NCBI GenBank assembly: GCA_017994695.1
Contig: JAGOKF010000033.1
Coordinates: forward strand, 1 to 39,715
Direction: 5' to 3'
Source: Myxococcota bacterium
Lineage (GTDB): Bacteria; Myxococcota_A; UBA9042; DTJE01
Length of the DNA stretch: 39,715 bases
How positions within the stretch are numbered: the first letter of the stretch is position 1; each line of letters begins with the position of its first letter. The translations under genes and the position numbers were made by a program. Positions 17,971 to 25,844 of the stretch are shown here, in pieces. A model generated the notes under the pieces. That model had not been told where the DNA came from. It saw only the letters and a list, made by a program, of their open reading frames with translations, and did no database searches.

Positions 17971-18272
17971 GGCAGGCCTCCCGCGGCCTCGGGGTGGCCG
18001 GTCTCCCGGAGCACGTGGTCCGCCAGGGTGTTGATGGATCGCAACAGGGCCACGCTGCCCTCGGCGATCTTCACCCCGAACTCCTGCTCGACCGCCAGCA
18101 CCACCTCCAGGGCGTCGAGGCTGTCCAGGCCCAGGCCGGATCCCAGCAGCGACACGTCCTCGTGGAGGTCCTCCTCGGTATAGGGCAGGGACAGGCGGGC
18201 GATGAGGTTCCTCTTGATGCGGCCGATGACTTCCTGCCGCCAGGCGATCCGCCGTTCGATCTCGGGGGTCAT
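17967..18272 (-). CDS. Acyl carrier protein 2
   Basis: 101 residues from the ATG at 18272 (MTPEIERRIAWRQEVIGR). The motif GLGLDSLDALEVVLAVEQEFG places the phosphopantetheine serine at Ser51. The N-terminal 20 residues are a basic extension beyond a typical 80-residue ACP. It differs clearly from ACP 1 of the neighbouring forward operon, so the locus encodes two carriers. Its TGA overlaps the GcvT-like start (ATGA at 17967-17970), implying tight stoichiometry. It lies 60 bases after the cstA stop. The frame extends upstream to 18320, but those residues do not fit the family. Confidence 0.9.
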   Translation of the reverse strand: MTPEIERRIAWRQEVIGRIKRNLIARLSLPYTEEDLHEDVSLLGSGLGLDSLDALEVVLAVEQEFGVKIAEGSVALLRSINTLADHVLRETGHPEAAGGLP

Positions 18273-18332
18273 GGTCTCCTCGGGAAAGGTCGCCCTCGGT
18301 CGGCGCGGAATATACCACAAGACCCGGAAAGG

Positions 18333-20039
18333 TCACGGGGAGGGGCGGGTTCCCCTGGGACCGCGGGCCATCCGGACGGCATCCCCGACCACCAGCAGGG
18401 CCAGCACCGCCAGCAGCAGGGCGATGCCTCCCAGCAGCAGGTCGGGTCCCCGGGCCGGGTCGTAGGCCCAGAGGAACCGCCGTGCCTGCCAGGCCAGCGC
18501 CGTCAGCGTCGTGGCCAGCATCACCAGCGCCGGCCCGAGGGTGTACCAGGCGGGCTTGCCGAGCCCCACCAGCCAGGCCGACAGCACCAGGAGGGCCAGG
18601 GCGGCCACCAGCTGGTTCGAGGCCGCGAAGAGGGGCCAGAGGACGTTCTGGCCCCCGGTCATCACCAGCCAGAGGGCCGGGATCATGGGCAGCAGGGACC
18701 CGATCCACCGGTTCCGCAGCCAGGGGACGGCGTCCCCGGCCAGTTCCGCCACCAGGAACCGCGAGAGCCGCACCGTGGTGTCCAGCGTGGTCATCACGAA
18801 GGAGTTGATCATCGTGATGCCGAAGAAGATTCCCGCCGTGGCGCCGATCAGGGGGGCCGTCAGGCTTCCGAACCCCTCTCCGAAGGCCACGATGGCCCCG
18901 GCTCCCCGGGGCTGCACCACCATCTGCTGGAGGGTGTCCCAGGGCAGCCCCGCGGCGACGGTCAGCAGGGCCAGCACCGCCAGAGCCCCCTCGGTCAGCA
19001 TCGCGCCGTAGCCGATCCACAGTCCGTGGCCCTCCCGGGCGAGCTGCTTGGCGGTGGTCCCGCTGGCGACGATGCTGTGGAACCCCGAAATGGCCCCGCA
19101 GGCGATCAGGATGAAGAGCATCGGCCAGACGGGTCCCTGGGCCGTGACCGGGGCGGTGAAGAAGTCCGCCTGGATCGCCCGGTGGCTGGCCAGCACGCCG
19201 ACGAATCCCAGGGCCATCCCGACGATCAGGATCCAGTTGGCGATGTAGTCCCTGGGCTGGAGCAGCAGCCAGACGGGAAGCGCCGAGGCCAGCACCCCGT
19301 AGCCGCCGAGGACCAGGTACCAGGCGATCCGGGCCTGGTCCGGCGACAGGTGCAGCGACCAGACGGCCCACGCGTCGGGGAAGCGGTCCGCCGGGACCTC
19401 GTGGAGGGCGATGGGGAGGTGGCTGCCGCAGTAGATCAGCAGTCCGAGCCCGGCCAGCGCCAGGACGGTCGAGGGCACCAGGGGCCAGCGCCACCGGTAC
19501 ACCAGCAGGCCGAAGACCACCGCCCAGGGGATCAGGCCCAGGGAGGGCAGCACGATTTCGGGCTTGTCCAGGAAGGAGCGCGTCGCCACATCGATGAAGG
19601 CGGCCACGACCAGCACCAGGGTCAGCAGCACGAAGACCTGGAACAGCAGGCGGGCCCGGCGGCCCAGCGTCTTCCCGGCCAGATCGGGGATCGAGTGGCC
19701 CTGGTTGCGGACCGAGGCCATCAGGGCCGTGTAGTCGTGGACCCCACCCAGGAGGACCACTCCCAGCAGGATCCACAGCAGCGGGACCCCCCAGCCGAAG
19801 AAGGCCACCGCGAGGATCGGCCCGACGATGGGCCCGGCCCCGGCGATGGACGAGAAGTGGTGACCGAAGAGCACGAAGGGGTGGGCGGGGCGGTAGTCCA
19901 CGTCGTCCCGGAGGGCATGGGCGGGGGTGGGCGTCCGGTCCTCCGGGAGGAACAGCCGCCGGCGGAGGTGGCGCCCGTAGGTCAGGTAGGCAACCACGAG
20001 CCAGGCGAACGCCAGGATGGCAATGACCGCGCTGTTCAT
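18333..20039 (-). CDS. cstA: Carbon starvation protein CstA-family transporter
   Basis: 568 residues, in the shorter class of the family (E. coli CstA is about 700). About 16 hydrophobic segments are visible. Family signatures include DYRPAHPFVLFGHHFSSIAG, GAGPIVGPILAVAFFGWGVP and GGVHDYTALMASVRNQGHSI. Also present are GAISGFHSIVASGTTAKQL and FGITMINSFVMTTLDTTVRL. CstA proteins are inner-membrane carriers for pyruvate and possibly peptides, used on nutrient limitation. The gene is transcribed away from the kinase gene, with a 162-base divergent region. A role in the lipid block downstream is not obvious; the shared strand may be coincidence. Confidence 0.92.
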   Translation of the reverse strand: MNSAVIAILAFAWLVVAYLTYGRHLRRRLFLPEDRTPTPAHALRDDVDYRPAHPFVLFGHHFSSIAGAGPIVGPILAVAFFGWGVPLLWILLGVVLLGGVHDYTALMASVRNQGHSIPDLAGKTLGRRARLLFQVFVLLTLVLVVAAFIDVATRSFLDKPEIVLPSLGLIPWAVVFGLLVYRWRWPLVPSTVLALAGLGLLIYCGSHLPIALHEVPADRFPDAWAVWSLHLSPDQARIAWYLVLGGYGVLASALPVWLLLQPRDYIANWILIVGMALGFVGVLASHRAIQADFFTAPVTAQGPVWPMLFILIACGAISGFHSIVASGTTAKQLAREGHGLWIGYGAMLTEGALAVLALLTVAAGLPWDTLQQMVVQPRGAGAIVAFGEGFGSLTAPLIGATAGIFFGITMINSFVMTTLDTTVRLSRFLVAELAGDAVPWLRNRWIGSLLPMIPALWLVMTGGQNVLWPLFAASNQLVAALALLVLSAWLVGLGKPAWYTLGPALVMLATTLTALAWQARRFLWAYDPARGPDLLLGGIALLLAVLALLVVGDAVRMARGPRGTRPSP

Positions 20040-20201
20040 CCGACCCTCCGTCCCGGCCGTGCCGGGTTTCCAGCGGCCGCATCTTACCGCGGTGCCGGGA
20101 AGGGGGCAGACCCGGGGATGGGGATCGGGGCCATCCGGGGGCGATTGACAGCCCCTGCCGAATCGGAAGAACCTTTTCTGACAGGCAGAGGAGGATCGGA
20201 A

Positions 20202-21959
20202 ATGGAGGGGGAACGCCTGGGACGATACCGCCTGGTTCGGAGGCTGGCGACCGGGGGAATGGCCGAGGTCTTCCTGGCGGTCGCCGAGGGACCCGAGGGA
20301 TTCCGGAAGGTCGTGGTGGTCAAGCGGGTGCTGCCTCACTTCTCGGAGGACCCGCGATTCGCGGAGATGTTCCTGGACGAGGCCCGGCTGGCCGCCCGGC
20401 TGGAGCATCCCAACATCGTGCAGATCTTCGATCTGGGAGAGGCCGACGGGCGATACTTCATCGCGATGGAGTTTCTTCGGGGCCTGCCGGTCTCCCAGGT
20501 GCTGCGCAGGCTGCGGGCCCGGGGCCGGGAGTTCCCCCACCCCCTGGCCGCCTGGCTGCTGGCCCGGGCCGCCCAGGCGCTCCATTACGCCCATCGGCTC
20601 CAGGGACCGGACGGCCGTCCCCTGGGCATCGTCCACCGGGACATCAGCCCCGACAACCTCTTCCTGACCCGGGAAGGGGTCGTCAAGGTGCTGGACTTCG
20701 GGATCGCGAAGGCGGCCACCCACCGCCACGAGACGGCCGCCGGGACCGTGAAGGGGAAGTTCGCCTACATGTCCCCGGAGCAGGTCCGGGGGCAGCCTCT
20801 CGATGCCCGGTCCGACGTCTTCTCGCTGGGGGTGGTGCTCTACGAACTGACCACCTCGGCTCGGCCCTTCGGAGGGGCCTCGGACCTGATGACCGTGTCG
20901 TCGATCCTGAACGATCCCCCGCCCCGGCCCGCCGAGGTCTTCCCGGGCTACGACCCCCTGCTGGAGGCGGTCTGCCTGCGCTGCCTGGAAAAGGACCGGG
21001 ATCGGCGCTTCGGGAGCGCCGGGGAACTGGCGGAGGCCCTGGCTCCCCTGGCCGGCGGCACGGCGACCGAGGCGGCGTTGGCGGCGCTGGTGGAGGACCT
21101 GGCCACCGACGAGGAGAAGGCCCGTTGGGACCGCCCGGTGGAGGAGGGTTGCGGGGAGGCGACCGTTCTGCTGGAGGGCCCCGGGGAAACCCGGGCCCAG
21201 GGGACCCCCGGGGAGGGGGCGCCTCCGGGGTCCCGGGGGGGTGAGGGGGGCCGGCCGGGGACCGGCGGGGCGGGCGTCCCGGCCGAACCTGCGGCGGAGG
21301 CCCTGTCGGGACGGACGCTCCAGATCCCCTCGTCGGTGGAGAATCCGGTCCCCGCGGTTCCGGGGATCTCGCCCCGGAGGTCCGGCGGGCCGCGGAGGAC
21401 CAGGACCCTCGCGGTGGTGCTGGGGATTTTCCTGGGGGCCGTCGCGGCGGGAGGCGGTGCCTGGTGGGCCTGGCAGCAATCCTCGGAGCCGACGGAGGTG
21501 TCCGGATCCTCCCCTCCGGCGGGGATGGCCCCGGAACCCTCGCGACCGGCGGAACCGTCCCCCACGCGACTGGTGGTGACCAGCCTCTCCTCGGCGACCG
21601 TGGAGGTGGACGGGCGGGTCTGCGGGTTGGGCCGGTGCGAACTGGCGGTCGCTCCGGGGGCCCACCGGGTGCGGGTCCGGGGCGCCGGCTTCCAGCGGGA
21701 CCAGGAGGTCGCGGTTCCCGAGGGACGGACCACCGAGGTCGAGGTGCGGCCTCCCCCGGGGTCGCTGGTGCTGAAGGTCCCGGCCGGGGTGGAGGTCTTC
21801 CTGGACGGGGACTCGGTGGGCCGGGGACCCTTCATCCGCCCCGTGCAGACCTGGCAGGGGGTCCACACGGTCCGGTTCGTGCCTCCCCGGGGGGATCCGG
21901 CGATGCGTTCCGTGACGATCCCTCCGGAAAATCCACAGGTCACGCTGACCTGGCCCTGA
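20202..21959 (+). CDS. Ser/Thr protein kinase with membrane anchor and PEGA-like repeats
   Basis: 585 residues. The N-terminal kinase domain has the glycine loop [10 protein letters not shown], Lys41, Glu60, the catalytic [10 protein letters not shown] (Asp147, Asn152), DFGIAKA (Asp165) and the activation-segment end YMSPEQ. All key residues are present, so it should be active. A low-complexity Gly/Pro/Glu-rich region (about 310-395) leads to one membrane helix (about 400-424). A Pro/Ser linker follows, then two short beta repeats of PEGA type ([28 protein letters not shown] written in part; [15 protein letters not shown]) outside the membrane. This layout is common in myxobacteria. ATG 20202 follows GAGGAGGATCGGAA. 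Targets are unknown. Confidence 0.92.
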   Translation: MEGERLGRYRLVRRLATGGMAEVFLAVAEGPEGFRKVVVVKRVLPHFSEDPRFAEMFLDEARLAARLEHPNIVQIFDLGEADGRYFIAMEFLRGLPVSQVLRRLRARGREFPHPLAAWLLARAAQALHYAHRLQGPDGRPLGIVHRDISPDNLFLTREGVVKVLDFGIAKAATHRHETAAGTVKGKFAYMSPEQVRGQPLDARSDVFSLGVVLYELTTSARPFGGASDLMTVSSILNDPPPRPAEVFPGYDPLLEAVCLRCLEKDRDRRFGSAGELAEALAPLAGGTATEAALAALVEDLATDEEKARWDRPVEEGCGEATVLLEGPGETRAQGTPGEGAPPGSRGGEGGRPGTGGAGVPAEPAAEALSGRTLQIPSSVENPVPAVPGISPRRSGGPRRTRTLAVVLGIFLGAVAAGGGAWWAWQQSSEPTEVSGSSPPAGMAPEPSRPAEPSPTRLVVTSLSSATVEVDGRVCGLGRCELAVAPGAHRVRVRGAGFQRDQEVAVPEGRTTEVEVRPPPGSLVLKVPAGVEVFLDGDSVGRGPFIRPVQTWQGVHTVRFVPPRGDPAMRSVTIPPENPQVTLTWP

Positions 21960-22056
21960 GACCCGGAAGGCCCGAGACCGGCCCGGCCTCCCCCATCGCA
22001 ACCGCGGGCCTCCGCGATCCCCCGTTCCCGGATCGAGGGGGCGGGCGACAGTGGTA

Positions 22057-22086
22057 TGGACCCCGCCGGCGGGACTCGACTATCAT
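22057..22086 (+). promoter_or_regulatory. Candidate promoter placing nadC on a leaderless transcript
   Basis: TGGACC (22057-22062) and TATCAT (22081-22086) are 18 bases apart. The -10 lies only 7 bases before the nadC ATG, so transcription would begin at or next to the start codon. No Shine-Dalgarno is visible before the ATG, which fits a leaderless message. This rests on consensus matching only. Confidence 0.4.
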
Positions 22087-22093
22087 TCGCCCC

Positions 22094-22969
22094 ATGTGGA
22101 CGAACCAGCCCCTGGTGCGACGGATCGTGGAACTGGCCCTGGAAGAGGACCTGGGCACCGGCGACGTCACCACGGAACTCGCGGTCCCGGACGGGGCCCG
22201 GGCCCGGGCCGAGGTGGTGGCCCGGGAGCCCTGCGTGCTGGCGGGGCTGCCGGTGGCCCGGGAGGTGTTGCGGCAGGTGGACCCGGAGGTCGAGGTCCGG
22301 GACCTGGCGGTGGACGGCGACGCGGTGGTGCCGGGCCAGGCGGTGATGGAGGCCACCGGGAGGGCGGCCTCGCTGCTCATCGCAGAACGGACCCTGCTGA
22401 ACTTCGTGATGCGGCTGTCGGGGGTGGCGACGGCCACCCGGGAGTTCGGAAAGGCCCTCGAGGGGACCGAGACGACGCTGCTGGACACCCGGAAGACCAC
22501 TCCGGGCCTCCGGGTGCTGGAAAAGTACGCGGTGCGGGTCGGCGGAGGGCGCAATCACCGGATCAACCTGGCCGGCGGGGTCCTGATCAAGAACAACCAC
22601 CTGGCCCTCTGGGGCGCGGACCTGAAGGACGCCATTCGCCGGGCGCGCCGGGGGGCTCCGGCGCTGACCCGGGTTGAGGTGGAGGTCCGGACGATGGAGG
22701 AGGTGCGCCGGGCCATCGAGGCCGGGGCCGAGATGCTGCTGCTGGACCACATGACGGTGGAACAGGTGGCCGAGGTCGTGGCGTACTGCCGCTGGAAGGT
22801 GATCCTGGAGGGGGCCGGGAACATGACGCCCGCGAAGGCCCGGGAAATGGCCCTGGCGGGGGTGGACTTCGTGTCCGCCGGATCCATCACGCACCAGGCC
22901 CGGTGGCGGGACTTCTCGATGGCGCTGACCCTCATCCAGGAGACGGCCGCCGATGCCCCGACCCCTTGA
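22094..22969 (+). CDS. nadC: Nicotinate-nucleotide pyrophosphorylase (carboxylating)
   Basis: 291 residues, normal for the family. Signatures are ALEEDLGTGDVTTE, ERTLLNFVMRLSGVAT, DTRKTTPGLRVLEKYAVRVG and NHRINLAGGVLIKNNHLAL, with a VEVEVRTMEE strand and ILEGAGNMTP. It makes nicotinate mononucleotide from quinolinate and phosphoribosyl pyrophosphate, the entry to de novo NAD synthesis. nadA and nadB are not in the window. It heads nadC-birA-coaX, a cofactor operon with 17-base overlaps at both junctions. The ATG at 22094 is the only start matching the family's N-terminus. Confidence 0.95.
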   Translation: MWTNQPLVRRIVELALEEDLGTGDVTTELAVPDGARARAEVVAREPCVLAGLPVAREVLRQVDPEVEVRDLAVDGDAVVPGQAVMEATGRAASLLIAERTLLNFVMRLSGVATATREFGKALEGTETTLLDTRKTTPGLRVLEKYAVRVGGGRNHRINLAGGVLIKNNHLALWGADLKDAIRRARRGAPALTRVEVEVRTMEEVRRAIEAGAEMLLLDHMTVEQVAEVVAYCRWKVILEGAGNMTPAKAREMALAGVDFVSAGSITHQARWRDFSMALTLIQETAADAPTP

Positions 22970-23720
22970 TTTCCAGGAACTGGGGATCCGGTTGCAGCAG
23001 GGAGGGTGCGCCTCCCCGCGGATCCTGTGGTTCCCAGAGGTCGGCAGCACCCAGGACGAGGCCGTCGCCCTGGGGCGCCAGGGGGCTCCGGCCGGGACGC
23101 TGGTGATCGCCGGCAGGCAGGCCCGGGGCCGGGGGCGGCAGGGACGGTCCTGGCATTCCCCTCCGGGCGGCCTGTATTTCAGCATCCTCCTTCGCCCCGA
23201 GGCCCCAGTGCACCGGTGGCCCTCCCTGGCCGTGGTGGCGGGGCTGGCGGCGGCCCGGGCGCTGGTCCGGTGCGGGGTGACGGGGGTTCGCATCAAGTGG
23301 CCCAACGACCTGGTCCTGGGGTCGCGCAAGGTCGCCGGGCTGCTGGCCGAGTCCTTCGGCGGCGAGGGATTCTGCGTGGTGGGGGTCGGCCTGAACCTGG
23401 ATCTCGGGGAGGGGCTGCCCCCGGATCTCCGGGAGATCGCGACGGACCTGGCCCGGGAGGTTCCGGGAACGGACCTCCTGGAGGCGGCCGCCGGGGTGGT
23501 CCGGGAGGTCGCCGGGAGTCTGCTGGAGGGTTCCCGGGATCCCCGGGTGGACCCCGAGGAGATCGCCCCCCTGCTGGTCCGGGACAGGGAGATCCGGGTG
23601 GGCGGGTTGCTGGGTCGTCCCGAGGGCGTCGAACCGGAAGGGGAACTGCGGCTGCGGGCGCCGGACGGGACCCTCCACAGGGTCCGCTGCGGGGAGGTGA
23701 TCCGTGCTGATCGCGATTGA
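22953..23720 (+). CDS. birA: Biotin--[acetyl-CoA-carboxylase] ligase, no DNA-binding domain
   Basis: 255 residues. The biotin/ATP loop GRGRQGRSWHSPPGGLYFSI and the second motif KWPNDLVLGSRKVAGLL (catalytic-region Lys115) are intact. A small C-terminal domain (about 205-255) closes the protein. The N-terminal helix-turn-helix of E. coli BirA is absent, so this is a group I ligase that only attaches biotin to carrier proteins such as AccB. The gene overlaps nadC by 17 bases and coaX by 17 bases. AGGAG lies 10 bases before the ATG, inside nadC. Confidence 0.94.
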   Translation: MPRPLDFQELGIRLQQGGCASPRILWFPEVGSTQDEAVALGRQGAPAGTLVIAGRQARGRGRQGRSWHSPPGGLYFSILLRPEAPVHRWPSLAVVAGLAAARALVRCGVTGVRIKWPNDLVLGSRKVAGLLAESFGGEGFCVVGVGLNLDLGEGLPPDLREIATDLAREVPGTDLLEAAAGVVREVAGSLLEGSRDPRVDPEEIAPLLVRDREIRVGGLLGRPEGVEPEGELRLRAPDGTLHRVRCGEVIRADRD

Positions 23721-24504
23721 CGTGGGGAACACCCACACGGTGATCGGGGCCTTCGAGGGGGATCGGCTCCTGCGGACCTTCCGGCTGACCAGCCATCGCA
23801 ATCTGACCGTGGACGAGTTGTCCTGGTGGATGGAAGGACTGATGCGCCGGAGCGGACTGGACCCCGATGCCGTCCGGGGCATGGCGGTCAGCAGCGTGGT
23901 GCCGCCCCTGACCGGGGTCTTCGAGGAATACGCCCGGCGAAACAAGACCCCCCTGATGGTGGTGGGGCCGGACACCGACACGGGGATCCAGGTGCGGTAC
24001 GAGCCCCCGGGGGACGTGGGGGCCGACCGGGTGGTCAATGCCGTGGCGGCCCATCACCGGTGCCCGGACCGCGACGTGATCGTGGTGGATTTCGGGACCG
24101 CGACGACCTTCGACGCGGTGACGGCCCGGGGGGAGTACCTCGGGGGAGTCATCGTTCCAGGCGTCACCGTGTCCCTGGACGCCCTCTTCGCCCGGACCGC
24201 GCGTCTGCCCCGGGTCGAGGTCCATCGTCCTCCCCGGGTCGTGGGCCGGAACACGGTCCACAGCATCCAGTCGGGCGCCTATTTCGGCTACCTGGCGATG
24301 GTGGAGGGCCTGGTGACCCGGATGCGCCGGGAAATGGCCGAGCCGGTGCGCGTGCTGGCGACCGGGGGTCTGGCGACCCTGCTCTGCGGAGACAGCCCCC
24401 TGATCGACGAGGTGCTGCCGGACCTCACGCTCGAGGGACTCCGCATCGTCTGGGATCGGAACCGTCCGGGGATGGACACCGTTCCGCCGCACCCGGCCCC
24501 GTGA
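23704..24504 (+). CDS. coaX: Type III pantothenate kinase
   Basis: 266 residues from a GTG preceded by GGGGAGG. Motifs are IDVGNTHTVIG (phosphate loop), DVGADRVVNAVAA (Asp108, general base), VVDFGTATTFDAV and GGVIVPGVTVSLDALF. All are typical of CoaX, the feedback-insensitive pantothenate kinase that uses ATP for the first step of CoA synthesis. It is last in the nadC-birA-coaX operon, a layout also seen in other bacteria. Its end faces the next gene with a 19-base gap and no clear terminator. Confidence 0.95.
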   Translation: MLIAIDVGNTHTVIGAFEGDRLLRTFRLTSHRNLTVDELSWWMEGLMRRSGLDPDAVRGMAVSSVVPPLTGVFEEYARRNKTPLMVVGPDTDTGIQVRYEPPGDVGADRVVNAVAAHHRCPDRDVIVVDFGTATTFDAVTARGEYLGGVIVPGVTVSLDALFARTARLPRVEVHRPPRVVGRNTVHSIQSGAYFGYLAMVEGLVTRMRREMAEPVRVLATGGLATLLCGDSPLIDEVLPDLTLEGLRIVWDRNRPGMDTVPPHPAP

Positions 24505-24523
24505 CAGGACCGGACCCGGATCC

Positions 24524-25762
24524 CTACTCGCCGTCGATCCGGCGCATCCAGCGGACCAGCATCCTGCCTTCCGGGTTGTAGAGATCCCTCAGGGATTTCC
24601 CGTTCGTCAGGATCCAGGGATTCAGGGCATGTCTGCCGTTCTTCGACAGGAAGAGGTCGTCGGCCAGCCACAGGGCCGCATGGACCAGGCGTCCCTCGGG
24701 GGTCCAGATCAGCATCGCGTCCCCCATCCGCCGCTCGTCCTCTTCGATGGCCCGGTACTGCTTCGCCAGGCGTTCCATCGCCACCCGGGAATCCAGCACC
24801 GAGTCGTCCGGCTGCTCGACGCCGAAATTGAGGACGGTCCAGAGGCAGTCCCGGGGCGGATCTCCCGGGGACGGATAGGAGTAGAGCCGGGTCCGGGATC
24901 CCCGGGGCAGCAGGTGCACGAGGTCCAGGTCCACGCCTCCGGGGATTTCCCGCGCCGATTCCAGCAGGGGCAGCAGGTCCTTCCGGCGGTTGCCGAACCG
25001 GGACCACCAGGTGGCCAGGGAGGCCGCGTCGTCCTCCGGTCCCACCTCCAGCCAGGCCATCCGGGTCGGGGTGGTCGCCCAGGCCCGGAGCACCTGGGAT
25101 CGATCCCGGGCGGAGGGGGCCCGGAGGCAGGCCAGGGGCAGGTCGGCCAGGGCCTGGGACCCCCGGAAGGCAAACACCAGCCCCTGGATCCACCGCTGCC
25201 ACTCGGGGGGCATCCTGGAAAGCCTCATCCAGGACCGGAGGTCCTCTTCGTCGAAGACCAGCAGGAACGGCAGGAAGGGCGAGTCGGGGTCCCGGAGCAC
25301 TTCCTCGAAGAGGCGGGACCTGGCGGCGGGGGAAAGGGCCTCCTGGAGGGAAGGCGGAGGCCTCACGGTGCAGCCCCGTGCATTGCAGCGGGAGGTCGTG
25401 CGAAGAAGGGCCCGGGAGCCGGCCGGGAGTTCCAGGCTGTCCAGGAACGACTCGAGGCGGTTCCGGGAAAATCCCGGGAAGGTCCATGGGGGCGATTCCA
25501 GGGGGCAGAGGTCCGGGTCCAGGAGGTCCGGGTGGGGGGCCAGCCAGAGAGGCAGCGTCTTGAGCCGTCCCCAGGGACCCGAGGCGCCGTTGGACACCGG
25601 CGTTGCCGATGGGGCCTGCGGGGGGAGCGTCGCCGTCGTCCTGGCGGGGGAACCGGCCGGCTCCCGGGCCATGGATCCCCACCAGTACCCGGCCCGGACC
25701 AGGCCCGCCGCTACCACGACGATCCCGGACGCGAGGAGGATGCGACGGGCCGAGGAGGACAC
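24524..25762 (-). CDS. Membrane-anchored protein with an NlpC/P60-like C-terminal domain
   Basis: 412 residues from the GTG at 25762, which has GGGAGG four bases upstream; an ATG at 25810 in frame is less likely. Residues about 8-22 form one hydrophobic helix (ILLASGIVVVAAGLV), so the bulk should be periplasmic. Residues 30-300 match no family I know. The last 110 residues look like a papain-fold (NlpC/P60-type) domain. RDCLWTVLNF offers Cys306, and GDAMLIWTPEGRLVHAALWL offers His361 after the usual Gly-Asp strand. FLSKNG (Asn375) would supply the third residue. Such domains cut or acylate peptidoglycan peptides or lipids. The assignment is inference from pattern. It is convergent with coaX and shares its strand with the lipoprotein upstream. 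Confidence 0.55.
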   Translation of the reverse strand: MSSSARRILLASGIVVVAAGLVRAGYWWGSMAREPAGSPARTTATLPPQAPSATPVSNGASGPWGRLKTLPLWLAPHPDLLDPDLCPLESPPWTFPGFSRNRLESFLDSLELPAGSRALLRTTSRCNARGCTVRPPPSLQEALSPAARSRLFEEVLRDPDSPFLPFLLVFDEEDLRSWMRLSRMPPEWQRWIQGLVFAFRGSQALADLPLACLRAPSARDRSQVLRAWATTPTRMAWLEVGPEDDAASLATWWSRFGNRRKDLLPLLESAREIPGGVDLDLVHLLPRGSRTRLYSYPSPGDPPRDCLWTVLNFGVEQPDDSVLDSRVAMERLAKQYRAIEEDERRMGDAMLIWTPEGRLVHAALWLADDLFLSKNGRHALNPWILTNGKSLRDLYNPEGRMLVRWMRRIDGE

Positions 25763-25844
25763 GGGACCTCCCGAAGCGCGGGGACATTCTGCCGAAAGCC
25801 CCCTTCGCAAATCAAGCGGTCGAACAGTTTCCGTGCTGGGTTGA

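Noticed and set aside
20145-20150. Perfect -35 box TTGACA before the kinase as a sigma-70 promoter
   Set aside because: No acceptable -10 lies 16-18 bases downstream, so I did not list it as a promoter.
17337-20201. Long forward extension upstream of the kinase
   Set aside because: It is antisense to the GcvT-like, ACP and cstA genes and low in complexity. The kinase has a good start and Shine-Dalgarno at 20202.
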